The notes beneath the pieces are model-generated. The model was not told where the DNA came from, made no database searches, and saw nothing but the letters and a program-made list of their open reading frames with translations. The translations under genes were made by a program, and so were the position numbers. From Candidatus Gastranaerophilales bacterium (GTDB taxonomy: Bacteria > Cyanobacteriota > Vampirovibrionia > Gastranaerophilales > Gastranaerophilaceae), in assembly GCA_944325555.1 (NCBI GenBank), contig CALVAN010000002.1:1-64000 (forward strand): DNA of 64,000 nucleotides, written 5' to 3'. Positions 15,849-24,680 of the stretch are shown here, one piece after another. The stretch's first letter is position 1. The number at the start of each line of letters is the position of its first letter.

Positions 15849-17246
15849 ATGGAGAATAAGAATTTTACAAAAAAAGTATATATAGAAACAATGGGCTGTC
15901 AGATGAACAAATCCGACACCGAAAGAATACTGGGGATGCTTTCTCACTTTGGTTATGAAGAAACACCCGACCCTAAAGAAGCTGACCTGCTTATGGTTAA
16001 CACCTGCTCAATCCGTCAGCTTTCGGCAGACAAAGCATACAGCCTTGTCGGGGTTTGGGGCAAATGGAAAAATGATGAAAGACAAAAAGAACTGCAGGGC
16101 AAGCCGTTTAGAAACATAAAAATTGCCTTTTGCGGATGTGTTGCGCAGCAGGATAAAGAAAAACTTTTAAAACGTTTTTCTTACGTTGATCTTGTTTTTG
16201 GTACCAACAATGTTTACGAATTGCCTGATTTGATTAAAAAAATTAATGAGGGCGAAAGAGTCTGCGCAACAAACGAAACTCCCAAAAAGTTTACGGACGG
16301 TGAAGAAGAAGCCAAGTATGAAATTAAACGAGCCAAGAGTCTTAATGCCTGGATTCCGATTATGGAAGGCTGCAACAACTTCTGCACATATTGTATAGTG
16401 CCGTTTACCAGAGGCAGAGAAAGAAGCAGAAAACCCGCAGAAATTTTGGAAGAAGCTAAAAAAGCAATTAATGAGGGCTTTAAAGAAATTACACTGCTTG
16501 GTCAAAATGTCGACAGCTACGGCAAAAATCTTGATTCACAAACGGATTATGACGGCAGAGATGTTACTCTTGCCAACTTGTTAAGGGATTTAAACAAAAT
16601 AGAAGGCAAATTCCGCATACGTTTTGTCACGTCTTATCCGACTGATATCTCGGATGACTTGATTAAGGCTGTAAAAGAATGCGATAAGGTATGCGAGTTT
16701 TTCCATATACCGATGCAATCAGGAAATTCAAAAGTATTAAAAGAAATGAACCGCAGATACAACCGTGAACAGTACGGTGAGATTGTGAAAAAAATCAGAA
16801 ATACTTTTGAGAATGTAGCTATTACGTCTGATTTTATTGCCGGATTCCCCGGCGAAACTGAAGAAGAATTTTTAGACACTTTAAGCGCCATTGATGAATT
16901 TGAACTTGATTACTCAAATACGGCAGCTTACTCTCCGAGGGTGAAAACTAAAGCGGCAAAATGGACCGACAAATTTATTGATGAAGAAACTAAATCCCAA
17001 AGACTGGCAAGGCTGAACGAAAAAAACAGAGAAGCCTGCATAAAATCAAATAAAAAATGCGTGGGCAAAGTTTTTGAAATCCTTGTTGAATCCTTTGAAG
17101 AAAAGGATAATAATATTATTCTTGCGGGGCGTGCGAGAAACAATAAAATTGTACACTTTGCAGGGGATAAAAATCTTGTCGGAGAGTTTGTGAACGTAAA
17201 AATTACGGGTGCGAGCACCTGGCATTTGAGAGGAGAGCTTGTTTAA
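15849..17246 (+). CDS. miaB: tRNA-2-methylthio-N6-isopentenyladenosine synthase
   Basis: MiaB adds a methylthio group to isopentenyl-adenosine at tRNA position 37. The N-terminal UPF0004 domain has its cluster cysteines in GCQMN, NTCSIR and FCGC. The radical SAM motif is GCNNFCTYCIVPFTRGRERS (CX3CX2C), and a C-terminal TRAM domain ends the protein. I use the ATG at 15849 (465 residues); the in-frame TTG at 15831 lies upstream of the -10 box. No Shine-Dalgarno is visible, which fits a leaderless message. The stop overlaps the next gene by one base. Confidence 0.95.
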   Translation: MENKNFTKKVYIETMGCQMNKSDTERILGMLSHFGYEETPDPKEADLLMVNTCSIRQLSADKAYSLVGVWGKWKNDERQKELQGKPFRNIKIAFCGCVAQQDKEKLLKRFSYVDLVFGTNNVYELPDLIKKINEGERVCATNETPKKFTDGEEEAKYEIKRAKSLNAWIPIMEGCNNFCTYCIVPFTRGRERSRKPAEILEEAKKAINEGFKEITLLGQNVDSYGKNLDSQTDYDGRDVTLANLLRDLNKIEGKFRIRFVTSYPTDISDDLIKAVKECDKVCEFFHIPMQSGNSKVLKEMNRRYNREQYGEIVKKIRNTFENVAITSDFIAGFPGETEEEFLDTLSAIDEFELDYSNTAAYSPRVKTKAAKWTDKFIDEETKSQRLARLNEKNREACIKSNKKCVGKVFEILVESFEEKDNNIILAGRARNNKIVHFAGDKNLVGEFVNVKITGASTWHLRGELV

Positions 17247-17749
17247 TGAAAAAAATTCTGCTTATGGTTCCTTTGATTTTTATAACAACACTTCCATCAT
17301 TTGCAATGAAAGAAATTAACCCTTATAAGTGGGGCACACACGAAAAAGTTGAGGTAAAAAGAGTTTTTGATGCATTGCAGGTCCGTATTGATTTTAACAG
17401 AATGAGAGCACCTGTATATGTATCAAACCTTGATTGCCACGAATATTCAAAAACTTATACGCTAAACAGCACTAAAGGTGCCACTTATGTTTTACCAAGC
17501 CGTACGGCGGAAAGGGTCAGTACAAAAGTTAGCGAGTATGTTCAATCGGTTTTTGAAAAATATCCTAATGATATTTATTTTGCTGCAAACGGCTACGGCT
17601 TGTATGCCAATTTGGTCGGGGAATTTTTTATCGGCGATGTAAGTTTAAGCCAACACTTGATTGAAAAGGGCTATTGCACACGTGTTGAAAACGAACCCGA
17701 TTCCGACAAAGATAAAGATAAAAAATATCCGAAACAAACAATACAATAG
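17246..17749 (+). CDS. Secreted staphylococcal-nuclease-like protein, paralog 1
   Basis: The 167-residue protein has a signal peptide (about 1-20, ending PSFA). The mature part has the order of an SNase OB-fold: an ALQVRI strand, VYVSNLDCHEY where nucleases have the Asp-Glu loop, and LVGEFFIGDVSLSQHLIEKG resembling the C-terminal strand-helix. A catalytic-type Glu may remain in CHE, but the arginine expected in the GYGLYANLVGE region is absent, so nuclease activity is doubtful. It has an extra charged C-terminal tail. The ATG overlaps the miaB stop (TAATG), so it is co-translated with miaB. Confidence 0.65.
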   Translation: MKKILLMVPLIFITTLPSFAMKEINPYKWGTHEKVEVKRVFDALQVRIDFNRMRAPVYVSNLDCHEYSKTYTLNSTKGATYVLPSRTAERVSTKVSEYVQSVFEKYPNDIYFAANGYGLYANLVGEFFIGDVSLSQHLIEKGYCTRVENEPDSDKDKDKKYPKQTIQ

Positions 17750-17777
17750 GTGATAGCAAGTGTTATAAGGAGTTTAT

Positions 17778-18278
17778 ATGAAAAAGAGATTCTTTATTTT
17801 GGCTTTTTGTTTTATGGCTGCATTACCGGCTTTTGCAATGAAGGTAATAGATACGGCATTTGTTTTTGACAAGCCTGTAAAGGTCGATATTTTTGATGTT
17901 TCAAATGCATTGCAGGCGAGGGTAAAATTCAATAATAACAAGATGATGTACAGAAAGGTGCTGTTATCTGTTTATGTTTCAAACTTAAATTGCCATGAAT
18001 TTACAAGAACAATTATGCGTAAAAGCACCAGAGAACAAATTGCCAAAAAGAGCGATTACAACGGTGTTACGTATCTGACACCGTCAAATTATTCGGTAAA
18101 ACGTAACAGTGAGCCGACAAAATACGTAAAACAGGTGTTTAAAGAATACCCTAACAGTATTTATCTTGTTGTAAAAGGCTACGGATTGAGAAACAATCTC
18201 GTTGGTGAATTTTATGTTAACGGAGTGAGTCTTAACAAACATTTGATAGAAAAAGGTTATTGCTCTTATGTTAATTAA
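17778..18278 (+). CDS. Secreted staphylococcal-nuclease-like protein, paralog 2
   Basis: The 166-residue protein has a signal peptide ending PAFA near residue 20. It shares VYVSNLNCHEF and LVGEFYVNGVSLNKHLIEKG with its two neighbours. The nuclease-type arginine is again missing from the segment before LVGE (GYGLRNN). A strong AAGGAG precedes the ATG. Paired cysteines, one in the CHE loop and one in EKGYC, could form a disulfide after export. The gene arose by tandem duplication; function is unknown. Confidence 0.65.
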   Translation: MKKRFFILAFCFMAALPAFAMKVIDTAFVFDKPVKVDIFDVSNALQARVKFNNNKMMYRKVLLSVYVSNLNCHEFTRTIMRKSTREQIAKKSDYNGVTYLTPSNYSVKRNSEPTKYVKQVFKEYPNSIYLVVKGYGLRNNLVGEFYVNGVSLNKHLIEKGYCSYVN

Positions 18279-18352
18279 CTATCAGTTGTCATAAGATATT
18301 TGACATTATACAATTATGTGGAATATATGAATAGTTAGTAAAGGATTTTTAT

Positions 18353-18868
18353 ATGAAAAAACTTTGTTTAATTTTTGCTTGTTGTATTATTGCCGCATTA
18401 CCTGTTTGTGCAATGAAATATGCAAATAACAGTATAATGAGCAAGCCGACAAAAGTTAAAGTATTTAAAGTTGATGATGCACTGCAGGTCAAAATTATAT
18501 TCGAAGTTCCTCAAGTACAAAGTATTTTCTTCTCCAGAAGTAATAATTCTCTTGTAACTGTATATGTATCTAATCTGGATTGTCACGAATATTCACAAAC
18601 AGAGTTGCATAAAAGTACCCTAAGCCAAGCGGCAAAAAGCAGTGATTATAACGGTGTATCGTATCTCCTTCCTGCAAAATTTGCTAAGGAAACGAACTCA
18701 AATGCGTCAAATTATGTAAAATCATTATTTAGACAGTATAAAAAGGAAATATACTTTATTGCTAAAGGTTATGGAGAAAGGAACAACCTAGTCGGAGAAT
18801 TTTATGTTAACGGCGTGAGCCTTAACAAACACCTGATAGAAAAGGGCTATTGTTCTTACGTTAATTAA
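18353..18868 (+). CDS. Secreted staphylococcal-nuclease-like protein, paralog 3
   Basis: The 171-residue protein has a signal peptide ending PVCA and the same conserved CHEY and LVGEFYVNGVSLNKHLIEKG blocks. Its last 30 residues are nearly identical to paralog 2, while the middle has diverged with a longer loop around 55-65. The residue before NNLVGE is Arg (GYGERNN), but spacing to the Glu loop differs from active SNases, so activity is uncertain. AAAGGA precedes the ATG. The cysteines in the CHE loop and EKGYC are retained. Confidence 0.65.
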   Translation: MKKLCLIFACCIIAALPVCAMKYANNSIMSKPTKVKVFKVDDALQVKIIFEVPQVQSIFFSRSNNSLVTVYVSNLDCHEYSQTELHKSTLSQAAKSSDYNGVSYLLPAKFAKETNSNASNYVKSLFRQYKKEIYFIAKGYGERNNLVGEFYVNGVSLNKHLIEKGYCSYVN

Positions 18869-18875
18869 CAAACCA

Positions 18876-18904
18876 TTGTCTAAAAAGATTAATTCAACTA
18901 TACT
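18876..18904 (+). promoter_or_regulatory. dapA promoter
   Basis: TTGTCT (18876-18881) and TATACT (18899-18904) are 17 bases apart. The predicted start is near 18911, giving a leader of about 30 bases before the ATG at 18941. Confidence 0.6.
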
Positions 18905-18940
18905 TAGAGTATGGTTTATCCGCACAACAAGGAGAATGTT

Positions 18941-19828
18941 ATGGCTATGCGTTTTGATGCCGGCGAAATTATTACGGCAATGGTTACACCGATGGATGAG
19001 AACAGAAAAGTTGATTTCACTGCTCTGGAGAAATTGGTGGAACACCTTATAAAGACAGGCTCTAATTCTCTTCTTGTTGCAGGGACAACAGGGGAGTCTC
19101 CGACTTTAACTCATGAAGAAGAAGTTGAAATCTTTAACTTTGTAAAAAAGGTTGCAAATAACAGATGCAAACTCATAATGGGTGCTGGATCAAATTGTAC
19201 GGAAACTGCTGTTATGGCAACTGAAAATGCAAAAAGGGCAGGAGCTGATGCTGTTTTATCCGTTGTTCCGTACTATAATAAACCTTCTCAAAAAGGATTG
19301 CTTAAACACTTCGGTACAATTGCGCAATCTACCGATTTGCCTATAATTTTATATAATATCCCCGGCAGAACAGGTATTACAATGAATCCTGAAACTATTG
19401 CGGAACTTGCGAATAAGTATAAAAATATTTTTGCCGTAAAACAAAGCCTTGCCAATATGGATATAATTACAGAAACAAGAAAACTGTGTCCGGATGATTT
19501 TGTAATTTATTCGGGTGATGACAGTCTTACTCTGCCGATGGTTTCCGTAGGTGCTTACGGGGTAATTTCCGTTGCGTCTCATATTATCGGTAATGAAATG
19601 CATGAAATGCTAAATCTTTACAAATCAGGTAAGGTTAAAGAAGCGACCGATATGCACCTTAAGCTTTATCCTTTGTTTAAAAAGATATTTATGGCGCCTA
19701 ACCCTGTTCCTGTAAAAGAATGTTTGTCCAAAATGGGGATAATTAAAAATTATGTAAGATGTCCTCTTGTAGAACTTGATGAGCCAGAAAGGAAAGAACT
19801 CTATTCCGTTTTGGAACAATACATTTAA
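18941..19828 (+). CDS. dapA: 4-hydroxy-tetrahydrodipicolinate synthase
   Basis: DapA condenses pyruvate and aspartate semialdehyde, the first committed step of the diaminopimelate/lysine branch. Visible landmarks are GTTGES, YYNKPSQKG with the catalytic Tyr, YNIPGRTGI, and the Schiff-base Lys in FAVKQS. I use the ATG at 18941 (295 residues), six bases after AGGAG. An in-frame ATG at 18911 coincides with the predicted transcript start and lacks a ribosome-binding site. dapB lies 7.5 kb downstream on the same strand. Confidence 0.95.
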   Translation: MAMRFDAGEIITAMVTPMDENRKVDFTALEKLVEHLIKTGSNSLLVAGTTGESPTLTHEEEVEIFNFVKKVANNRCKLIMGAGSNCTETAVMATENAKRAGADAVLSVVPYYNKPSQKGLLKHFGTIAQSTDLPIILYNIPGRTGITMNPETIAELANKYKNIFAVKQSLANMDIITETRKLCPDDFVIYSGDDSLTLPMVSVGAYGVISVASHIIGNEMHEMLNLYKSGKVKEATDMHLKLYPLFKKIFMAPNPVPVKECLSKMGIIKNYVRCPLVELDEPERKELYSVLEQYI

Positions 19829-19952
19829 AAAAGATTTTATTGTTAAATAGTTTTCAACTTCAATACTTATTGCAAATTTGTGCAATTGTTTTTTAGTCTG
19901 ACAAAATAATTTGTTTATTGTATAATAATAAAATCTTTTTAAAGGAAAGTTT

Positions 19953-20600
19953 ATGAAAAATTATCAGTTCTTTTGTGATTTTGACGGTACAATCACAAAA
20001 GAAGATACACTAAATAAATTTTTGTGTCTTTATGCAGACAAAAAATGGTTAGATATAGAAGATGATTGGATAAAGGGCAAAATAGGCTCAAAAGAGTGTA
20101 TTGAAAAACAAATGCAGCTTTTTGACAATGTTGATGAAAAAAACATTAACGATTTTATAGATTCTATTGAAATTGATGAAACTTTTAACGATTTTTTAAA
20201 TTATCTGAAATCTCAGGACATTGATTTTTGTATTGTGTCCGACGGTTTTGATTATTTTATTAAAAGAATACTTAAAAGGTATAATATTGATGATATAAAA
20301 ATATTTTCAAATAAATTGGAAATAAAGGACGGAAAATTTATAACTTATTTCCCCAATTATAATAAAGAATGCAAGCCCGGGGCTGGGGTATGCAAATGTA
20401 ATGTAATAAAATCCAACAGAATTGTTACAAAACGTGTATTGTATGCGGGGGACGGGGTATCAGACTTTTGTGCAGCAAAAAATGTTGATTTTTTGTTTGC
20501 GAAAGGAAAATTGTTGGAGTATGGTAAAAATACGCCAATTAATAATTTGATTGAATTTAGTTCTTTTAAAGACATAACTGACTATATAAAAATGTTATAA
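19953..20600 (+). CDS. HAD-superfamily phosphatase (MtnX/SerB-like)
   Basis: The 215-residue protein begins with the HAD nucleophile motif CDFDGTIT (D9 and D11). It continues with IVSDGFD as motif II and AGDGVSDFCAA as motif IV. The helical cap lies between about 18 and 85. The closest-looking families are MtnX-type enolic phosphatases and phosphoserine-phosphatase-like HAD-IB enzymes. The substrate is unknown. AAAGGA precedes the ATG, and the aminotransferase gene starts 17 bases after its stop, so both probably act on related metabolites. Confidence 0.8.
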   Translation: MKNYQFFCDFDGTITKEDTLNKFLCLYADKKWLDIEDDWIKGKIGSKECIEKQMQLFDNVDEKNINDFIDSIEIDETFNDFLNYLKSQDIDFCIVSDGFDYFIKRILKRYNIDDIKIFSNKLEIKDGKFITYFPNYNKECKPGAGVCKCNVIKSNRIVTKRVLYAGDGVSDFCAAKNVDFLFAKGKLLEYGKNTPINNLIEFSSFKDITDYIKML

Positions 20601-20617
20601 ATTAAGGAGAGAGAAAA

Positions 20618-22015
20618 ATGCTCGGCACAAAAATGCAGTTATCGGATGAGGAAATTAAAGCAATAGACAAAGAATATTGTTCCTGGGGTGATACTGTTCA
20701 TTATCATGATGATCAGACAATTTTCAGAGATTGCGAAGGCTCATATATGTATGACGGCAAAGATACACCTTATTTGGATTTACAAATGTGGTATTCCAGC
20801 TGCAATCTCGGATATAAAAACAAAAGAGTATTGAATGCTGTTCTTGATCAGTATCAAACAATGCCTCAGATTTCTTCCAGATTTGTATATGATTACAAAG
20901 CATTGCTGGCTAAAAAAATAGCACAGGCAAACATCGACAGATACGGAATCAAAGGGCGTGTTCAGTTTAATGTGGGCGGTGCTCAGGTTAATGAAGATAT
21001 GCTTAAACTCATCAGAAACTACACTAAAAAGCCGAGAATGTTTGCATTTATGGGCGGTTATCACGGAAGAACAATAGGTACAACGGCCGTAACTTCAAGC
21101 TACAGATACAGAGAACACTTTGGTCATATCTCAGACACTGCTCACTTTGTACCGTTCCCGTACTGCTTCCGCTGCCACTACGGCAAAAATTGTGAAACTT
21201 GCAATATGTACTGTGTAAAACAGTTTGCAAGATTATTTGAAAGCGAATACAACGGCGTTTATGATCCGAAAACAAAAGACTGCGAATTCGGCGGATTTAT
21301 TGCAGAACCTCTTCTTGGTACAGGCGGATATATTGTGCCTCCTAAAGGATACTTCAAGGCGCTTAAAGAAGTTCTTGACGAACATAATATTCTGTTTATG
21401 GTTGATGAAGTTCAAATGGGCTGTTTCAGAACTGGTAAACTCTGGGCAATGGAACACTTCGGCGCAAAACCCGATGCTATGACTTTTGCAAAATCCATCA
21501 CAAACGGTATGAATCCTCTTGCCGGCATGTGGGCAAAAGAAGAGCTCATCAATCCTAAAGTATTCCCTGCAGGCAGAACACACTCAACTTATGCGGCTAA
21601 TCCGATTGGTACTCGTGCAGGATATGAGGTTATGTGCATCTTCGAAGAAGAAAGAGAAAACCTTGAAAAAGAAATTGCACGCAAAGGTAAAAAATTCCTT
21701 GACGGTTTGAAAGTTCTTGAAAAGAAATATAAAAATATCGGTACCGTTAACGGGCTTGGTTTTGCCTTGAGTGTTGAAGTAACGGAAAATGACGGATTTG
21801 CTCCGGCAAGAGAACTCTGTGATGAAATTATAGAAGCCGGTCTTAAGGGTGATTTGACCTACAAAGGTAAAAAATGCGGTCTTATCCTTAATAATGGCGG
21901 CTACTTTAAAAACATCATCACAATTGTTCCACAATTGTACATATCCGATGAAGAAATCGATATGGCGCTTGAGCTTATGGATCAGTTGTTTGACAGATAT
22001 ATGGAAAAGGCATAA
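20618..22015 (+). CDS. Class III PLP-dependent aminotransferase
   Basis: The 465-residue protein is a fold-type I, subgroup II aminotransferase (acetylornithine/GABA aminotransferase relatives). GGYHGRT (146-152) lies in the cofactor pocket, DEVQMG (263-268) holds the PLP-binding Asp, and K292 in TFAKSITNG is the Schiff-base lysine. A cysteine-rich insertion at 183-199 (CX2CX5CX2CX3C) is similar to one seen in some 4-aminobutyrate aminotransferases. Substrate is not determined. GGAGA precedes the ATG. It follows a HAD phosphatase in the same operon. Confidence 0.85.
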   Translation: MLGTKMQLSDEEIKAIDKEYCSWGDTVHYHDDQTIFRDCEGSYMYDGKDTPYLDLQMWYSSCNLGYKNKRVLNAVLDQYQTMPQISSRFVYDYKALLAKKIAQANIDRYGIKGRVQFNVGGAQVNEDMLKLIRNYTKKPRMFAFMGGYHGRTIGTTAVTSSYRYREHFGHISDTAHFVPFPYCFRCHYGKNCETCNMYCVKQFARLFESEYNGVYDPKTKDCEFGGFIAEPLLGTGGYIVPPKGYFKALKEVLDEHNILFMVDEVQMGCFRTGKLWAMEHFGAKPDAMTFAKSITNGMNPLAGMWAKEELINPKVFPAGRTHSTYAANPIGTRAGYEVMCIFEEERENLEKEIARKGKKFLDGLKVLEKKYKNIGTVNGLGFALSVEVTENDGFAPARELCDEIIEAGLKGDLTYKGKKCGLILNNGGYFKNIITIVPQLYISDEEIDMALELMDQLFDRYMEKA

Positions 22016-22020
22016 AACAG

Positions 22021-22100
22021 TCCGAAAATATTGGGCGGTTTGTTAAAAACGGGAGTCTTGTCAGTGTTGCGGACTCGGGGCTGACAAGACGAACATCGGA
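22021..22100 (+). promoter_or_regulatory. Intercistronic RNA hairpin element
   Basis: A perfect 10-base stem GTCTTGTCAG/CTGACAAGAC (22055-22064, 22081-22090) with a 16-base loop is enclosed by TCCGA/TCGGA (22021-22025, 22096-22100). There is no T-run, so it does not look like a terminator. It may control processing or translation of the hydrolase gene downstream. Confidence 0.5.
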
Positions 22101-22128
22101 TTAGACAATAGTAAAAAGGTATATATAT

Positions 22129-22989
22129 TTGGGACAGAGTTTAGACTTTGAGTTTATCCACGAAAATCAATGCAAAAGAGCTGTGCTTTTATTCCACGGA
22201 ATGACTGGCAGCCCTTTTGAAATGAAAAAAATGGGCCGAGCATTGTTCGAGGCTGATTTTGACGTATTTTGCTATTGTCTTCCAGGGCACGGTACAAGTC
22301 CGATTAACATAAAAACCGTCCGCTGGGAAGACTGGTACACGGATTCTACAATGCATTACCGTAACTTAACCAAAAGATATGACGAAGTATATCTTGGCGG
22401 TTTGTGTATGGGTGCTGTACTTGCGCTTACAATTGCGGCGGAATACAGAGAAGTAAGGGGGATTATTTCTTTATCAACAACACTGTTTTTAGACGGCTGG
22501 ACAATCCCGTGGTACAACTTTTTTATGCCGCTAGGGCTGCACACTATCTTAAGGTATTATTATTCTTTTCCGGAAAGAGAACCTTACGGATTGAAAAATG
22601 AAGTTTTAAGAAAGAAAATTGCCGCTTTGCAGAAACGAAATACTGAGGCGCTCGACAATTATCCGATGTCTTGTATTTATGAACTTTTAAAACTTTCAAA
22701 ATTTGCACAAAAAAATATGTTCCGAGTACAGGCTCCCGTACTTTTGATGCATGCAAAAGAGGATGATTTAACAAGCGTTAAGGGCTCTCAATTTGTTTAC
22801 AGAAATGTAGGGTCAAGTATAAGGAAGTACATAGAACTTGAGGACAGTTATCATCTTGTTGTTATGGATAATGAAAGAGAGTTTGTTTTCAACACTTCAA
22901 TAGACTTTTTGAACAGCCTTTCAAATTATGCTCCGGCTGATGCTAAAAAACTTGTTGCAATAGGAAGCGAGGCAGCCGATGCATATTGA
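22129..22989 (+). CDS. Alpha/beta hydrolase with cysteine at the nucleophile position
   Basis: The 286-residue protein resembles carboxylesterase Est30 and monoacylglycerol-lipase-type hydrolases. The oxyanion segment LFHGMTG is near 21-27, the nucleophile elbow reads GGLCMGA, with C93 where serine is usual, the acid is D212 or D213 in AKEDD, and the base is H242 in DSYHLVV. The codon is TGT. Cysteine nucleophiles occur in dienelactone hydrolases and PHA synthases, but not normally in this branch. It starts with TTG, with AAAGG about nine bases upstream. It overlaps the next gene by 11 bases. Confidence 0.8.
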   Translation: MGQSLDFEFIHENQCKRAVLLFHGMTGSPFEMKKMGRALFEADFDVFCYCLPGHGTSPINIKTVRWEDWYTDSTMHYRNLTKRYDEVYLGGLCMGAVLALTIAAEYREVRGIISLSTTLFLDGWTIPWYNFFMPLGLHTILRYYYSFPEREPYGLKNEVLRKKIAALQKRNTEALDNYPMSCIYELLKLSKFAQKNMFRVQAPVLLMHAKEDDLTSVKGSQFVYRNVGSSIRKYIELEDSYHLVVMDNEREFVFNTSIDFLNSLSNYAPADAKKLVAIGSEAADAY

Positions 22990-23365
22990 TACAACTCAGA
23001 TTATGAAAATCATAAGTCTTTTGCCGCTTTCATTAAAACTGATTATTATGACAAACATACTGTTAATTGCAGGTTTTATTATAGGCAAGCTGGCACTTTA
23101 TAAATTTGAAAATGCTGTGAAATTTTTTGCTTATTATTCCGTTGCAATTTCTGTTTTGTTTGTTTTGTATTTTATTTCAATAATATGGTTTTCAATCAGC
23201 AATCTGTTTGCCGGCAATGCCGTTTACAGCGCTATTTTTCCTATATTTTTGTTTTTGCCTTTTATTATCGGGCATTTTGCCACATACGAGAAGGTGCACT
23301 TTTACACTAATATACAGATTTTGACATTGATAATAAGTCTTCTTCTTGCATTGTCTTTTATATAA
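22979..23365 (+). CDS. Small integral membrane protein
   Basis: The 128-residue protein is hydrophobic throughout, with about four membrane helices (roughly 15-37, 44-70, 74-97 and 107-128). I do not recognise a family. It starts inside the last codons of the hydrolase gene (11-base overlap), so it is translationally coupled and probably functions alongside it. No catalytic motif is visible. Confidence 0.65.
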   Translation: MHIDTTQIMKIISLLPLSLKLIIMTNILLIAGFIIGKLALYKFENAVKFFAYYSVAISVLFVLYFISIIWFSISNLFAGNAVYSAIFPIFLFLPFIIGHFATYEKVHFYTNIQILTLIISLLLALSFI

Positions 23366-23413
23366 GATTAAATCACATCGGATTAAATAAACAGTTTATT
23401 ACAGGGAATAATT

Positions 23414-24568
23414 ATGTTTGAAAGATACTATAGTGAGCTTAAAGAACTAAAGGAAAATTTTTGTGAAAGAAAACTTATATCCTTAAAAAAAGCCGGAAAA
23501 TATATTTTTGAGGACAATAAAAAATATCTCAATCTTTCATCTAATGATTATCTTGGTATAGCTGAAGACAGAAAAATTTTAAATAACTTTTTAAAAATTG
23601 CCGATTTTTCCATGGGTTCTGCTTCCTCTAGGCTTCTTACCGGAAGCTCCTATGTTTATGCAAAGCTTGAGTGCTTATTATCGGCTTTATACAGAAAAGA
23701 TAAATCTTTGATTTTTAACAGCGGTTATCATGCTAATACGGGCATTATGTCGGCTCTTTTGTCTAAAAGGGATGTAGTATTTTGCGACAAACTTAACCAT
23801 GCAAGCATATTGGACGGAATAAAACTTTCCGATGCAAAGATGTTCAGGTACAAACATCTTGATTATGAAAATCTTGAGGAGCTATTGCAAAAGCACAGAA
23901 ACGATTATGAAACGGCAATAATCGTAACAGAATCACTGTTCAGCATGGACGGTGATATTGCTGATTTAAACAAACTTGTTGAACTTAAAAATAAATATAA
24001 TGCAGTTTTGATAGTGGATGAGGCGCATGCTTTTGGTGTCTACGGAAGCAGAGGTCTGGGGATAGCGGAAGAACAAAATTGCATAAAGGACATAGATATT
24101 ATTGTTGGCACTTTTGGAAAAGCAATCGGTTCAATGGGGGCGTTTTGCTGCGGACATGAGGTATTGATAAACTATTTGATCAACAAATGCAGACCTTTGA
24201 TTTTTTCAACGGCAATCCCTGAAATAAATATAGCCTTTTCTTATTTTGTAATAACAGAGGTTATACCTAATTTGAGAAATCAAAGACGGGAACTTTTAAT
24301 AACGGCGCAAAAACTCAGAGAAAAGCTTGCCTCTTTGCAACTTGCAACAACCGGCAGCAGCCATATTGTACCGGTAATACTGGGAGAAAACAAAACAGCC
24401 GTCAATGCCTCAAAGGTTTTGATTGATAACGGCTTCTATCTGCTGCCCGTAAGACATCCGACCGTGCCGCAAAATACGGCAAGAGTTAGAATTTCTTTAA
24501 GAGCGGATATAAGTTATGAAGAAATAGCAGCTATTCCGGAGTTGATCGTTAAAGCGGAAACTGTATAG
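23414..24568 (+). CDS. bioF: 8-amino-7-oxononanoate synthase-like alpha-oxoamine synthase
   Basis: The 384-residue PLP enzyme belongs to the alpha-oxoamine synthase family (BioF, Kbl, SPT). Landmarks are LSSNDYLG (41-48), GSASSRLLTG (68-77), H129 in LNHAS, DEAHAFG (202-208), and K236 in GTFGKAIG. BioF joins pimeloyl-ACP or -CoA to alanine in biotin synthesis; Kbl acts in threonine breakdown. No other recognised biotin gene is present, so the assignment is at family level with BioF favoured. The upstream hydrolase could in principle make its acyl substrate, which is speculation. Confidence 0.8.
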   Translation: MFERYYSELKELKENFCERKLISLKKAGKYIFEDNKKYLNLSSNDYLGIAEDRKILNNFLKIADFSMGSASSRLLTGSSYVYAKLECLLSALYRKDKSLIFNSGYHANTGIMSALLSKRDVVFCDKLNHASILDGIKLSDAKMFRYKHLDYENLEELLQKHRNDYETAIIVTESLFSMDGDIADLNKLVELKNKYNAVLIVDEAHAFGVYGSRGLGIAEEQNCIKDIDIIVGTFGKAIGSMGAFCCGHEVLINYLINKCRPLIFSTAIPEINIAFSYFVITEVIPNLRNQRRELLITAQKLREKLASLQLATTGSSHIVPVILGENKTAVNASKVLIDNGFYLLPVRHPTVPQNTARVRISLRADISYEEIAAIPELIVKAETV

Positions 24569-24640
24569 TCAGTCTTGCGGTTACAAAAATTAACATGTGA
24601 TTTTCTTTGTTATTTTGCTTTATTAATAGTTTTTTTGACA

Positions 24641-24646
24641 TATAAT
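24641..24646 (+). promoter_or_regulatory. -10 box of nusB
   Basis: A perfect TATAAT about 35 bases before the ATG starts a unit of nusB, ftsY and dapB, with no terminator visible between those genes. Confidence 0.5.
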
Positions 24647-24680
24647 AAAACTTAAGCAACAGACAAGATAAGGAAAGATT

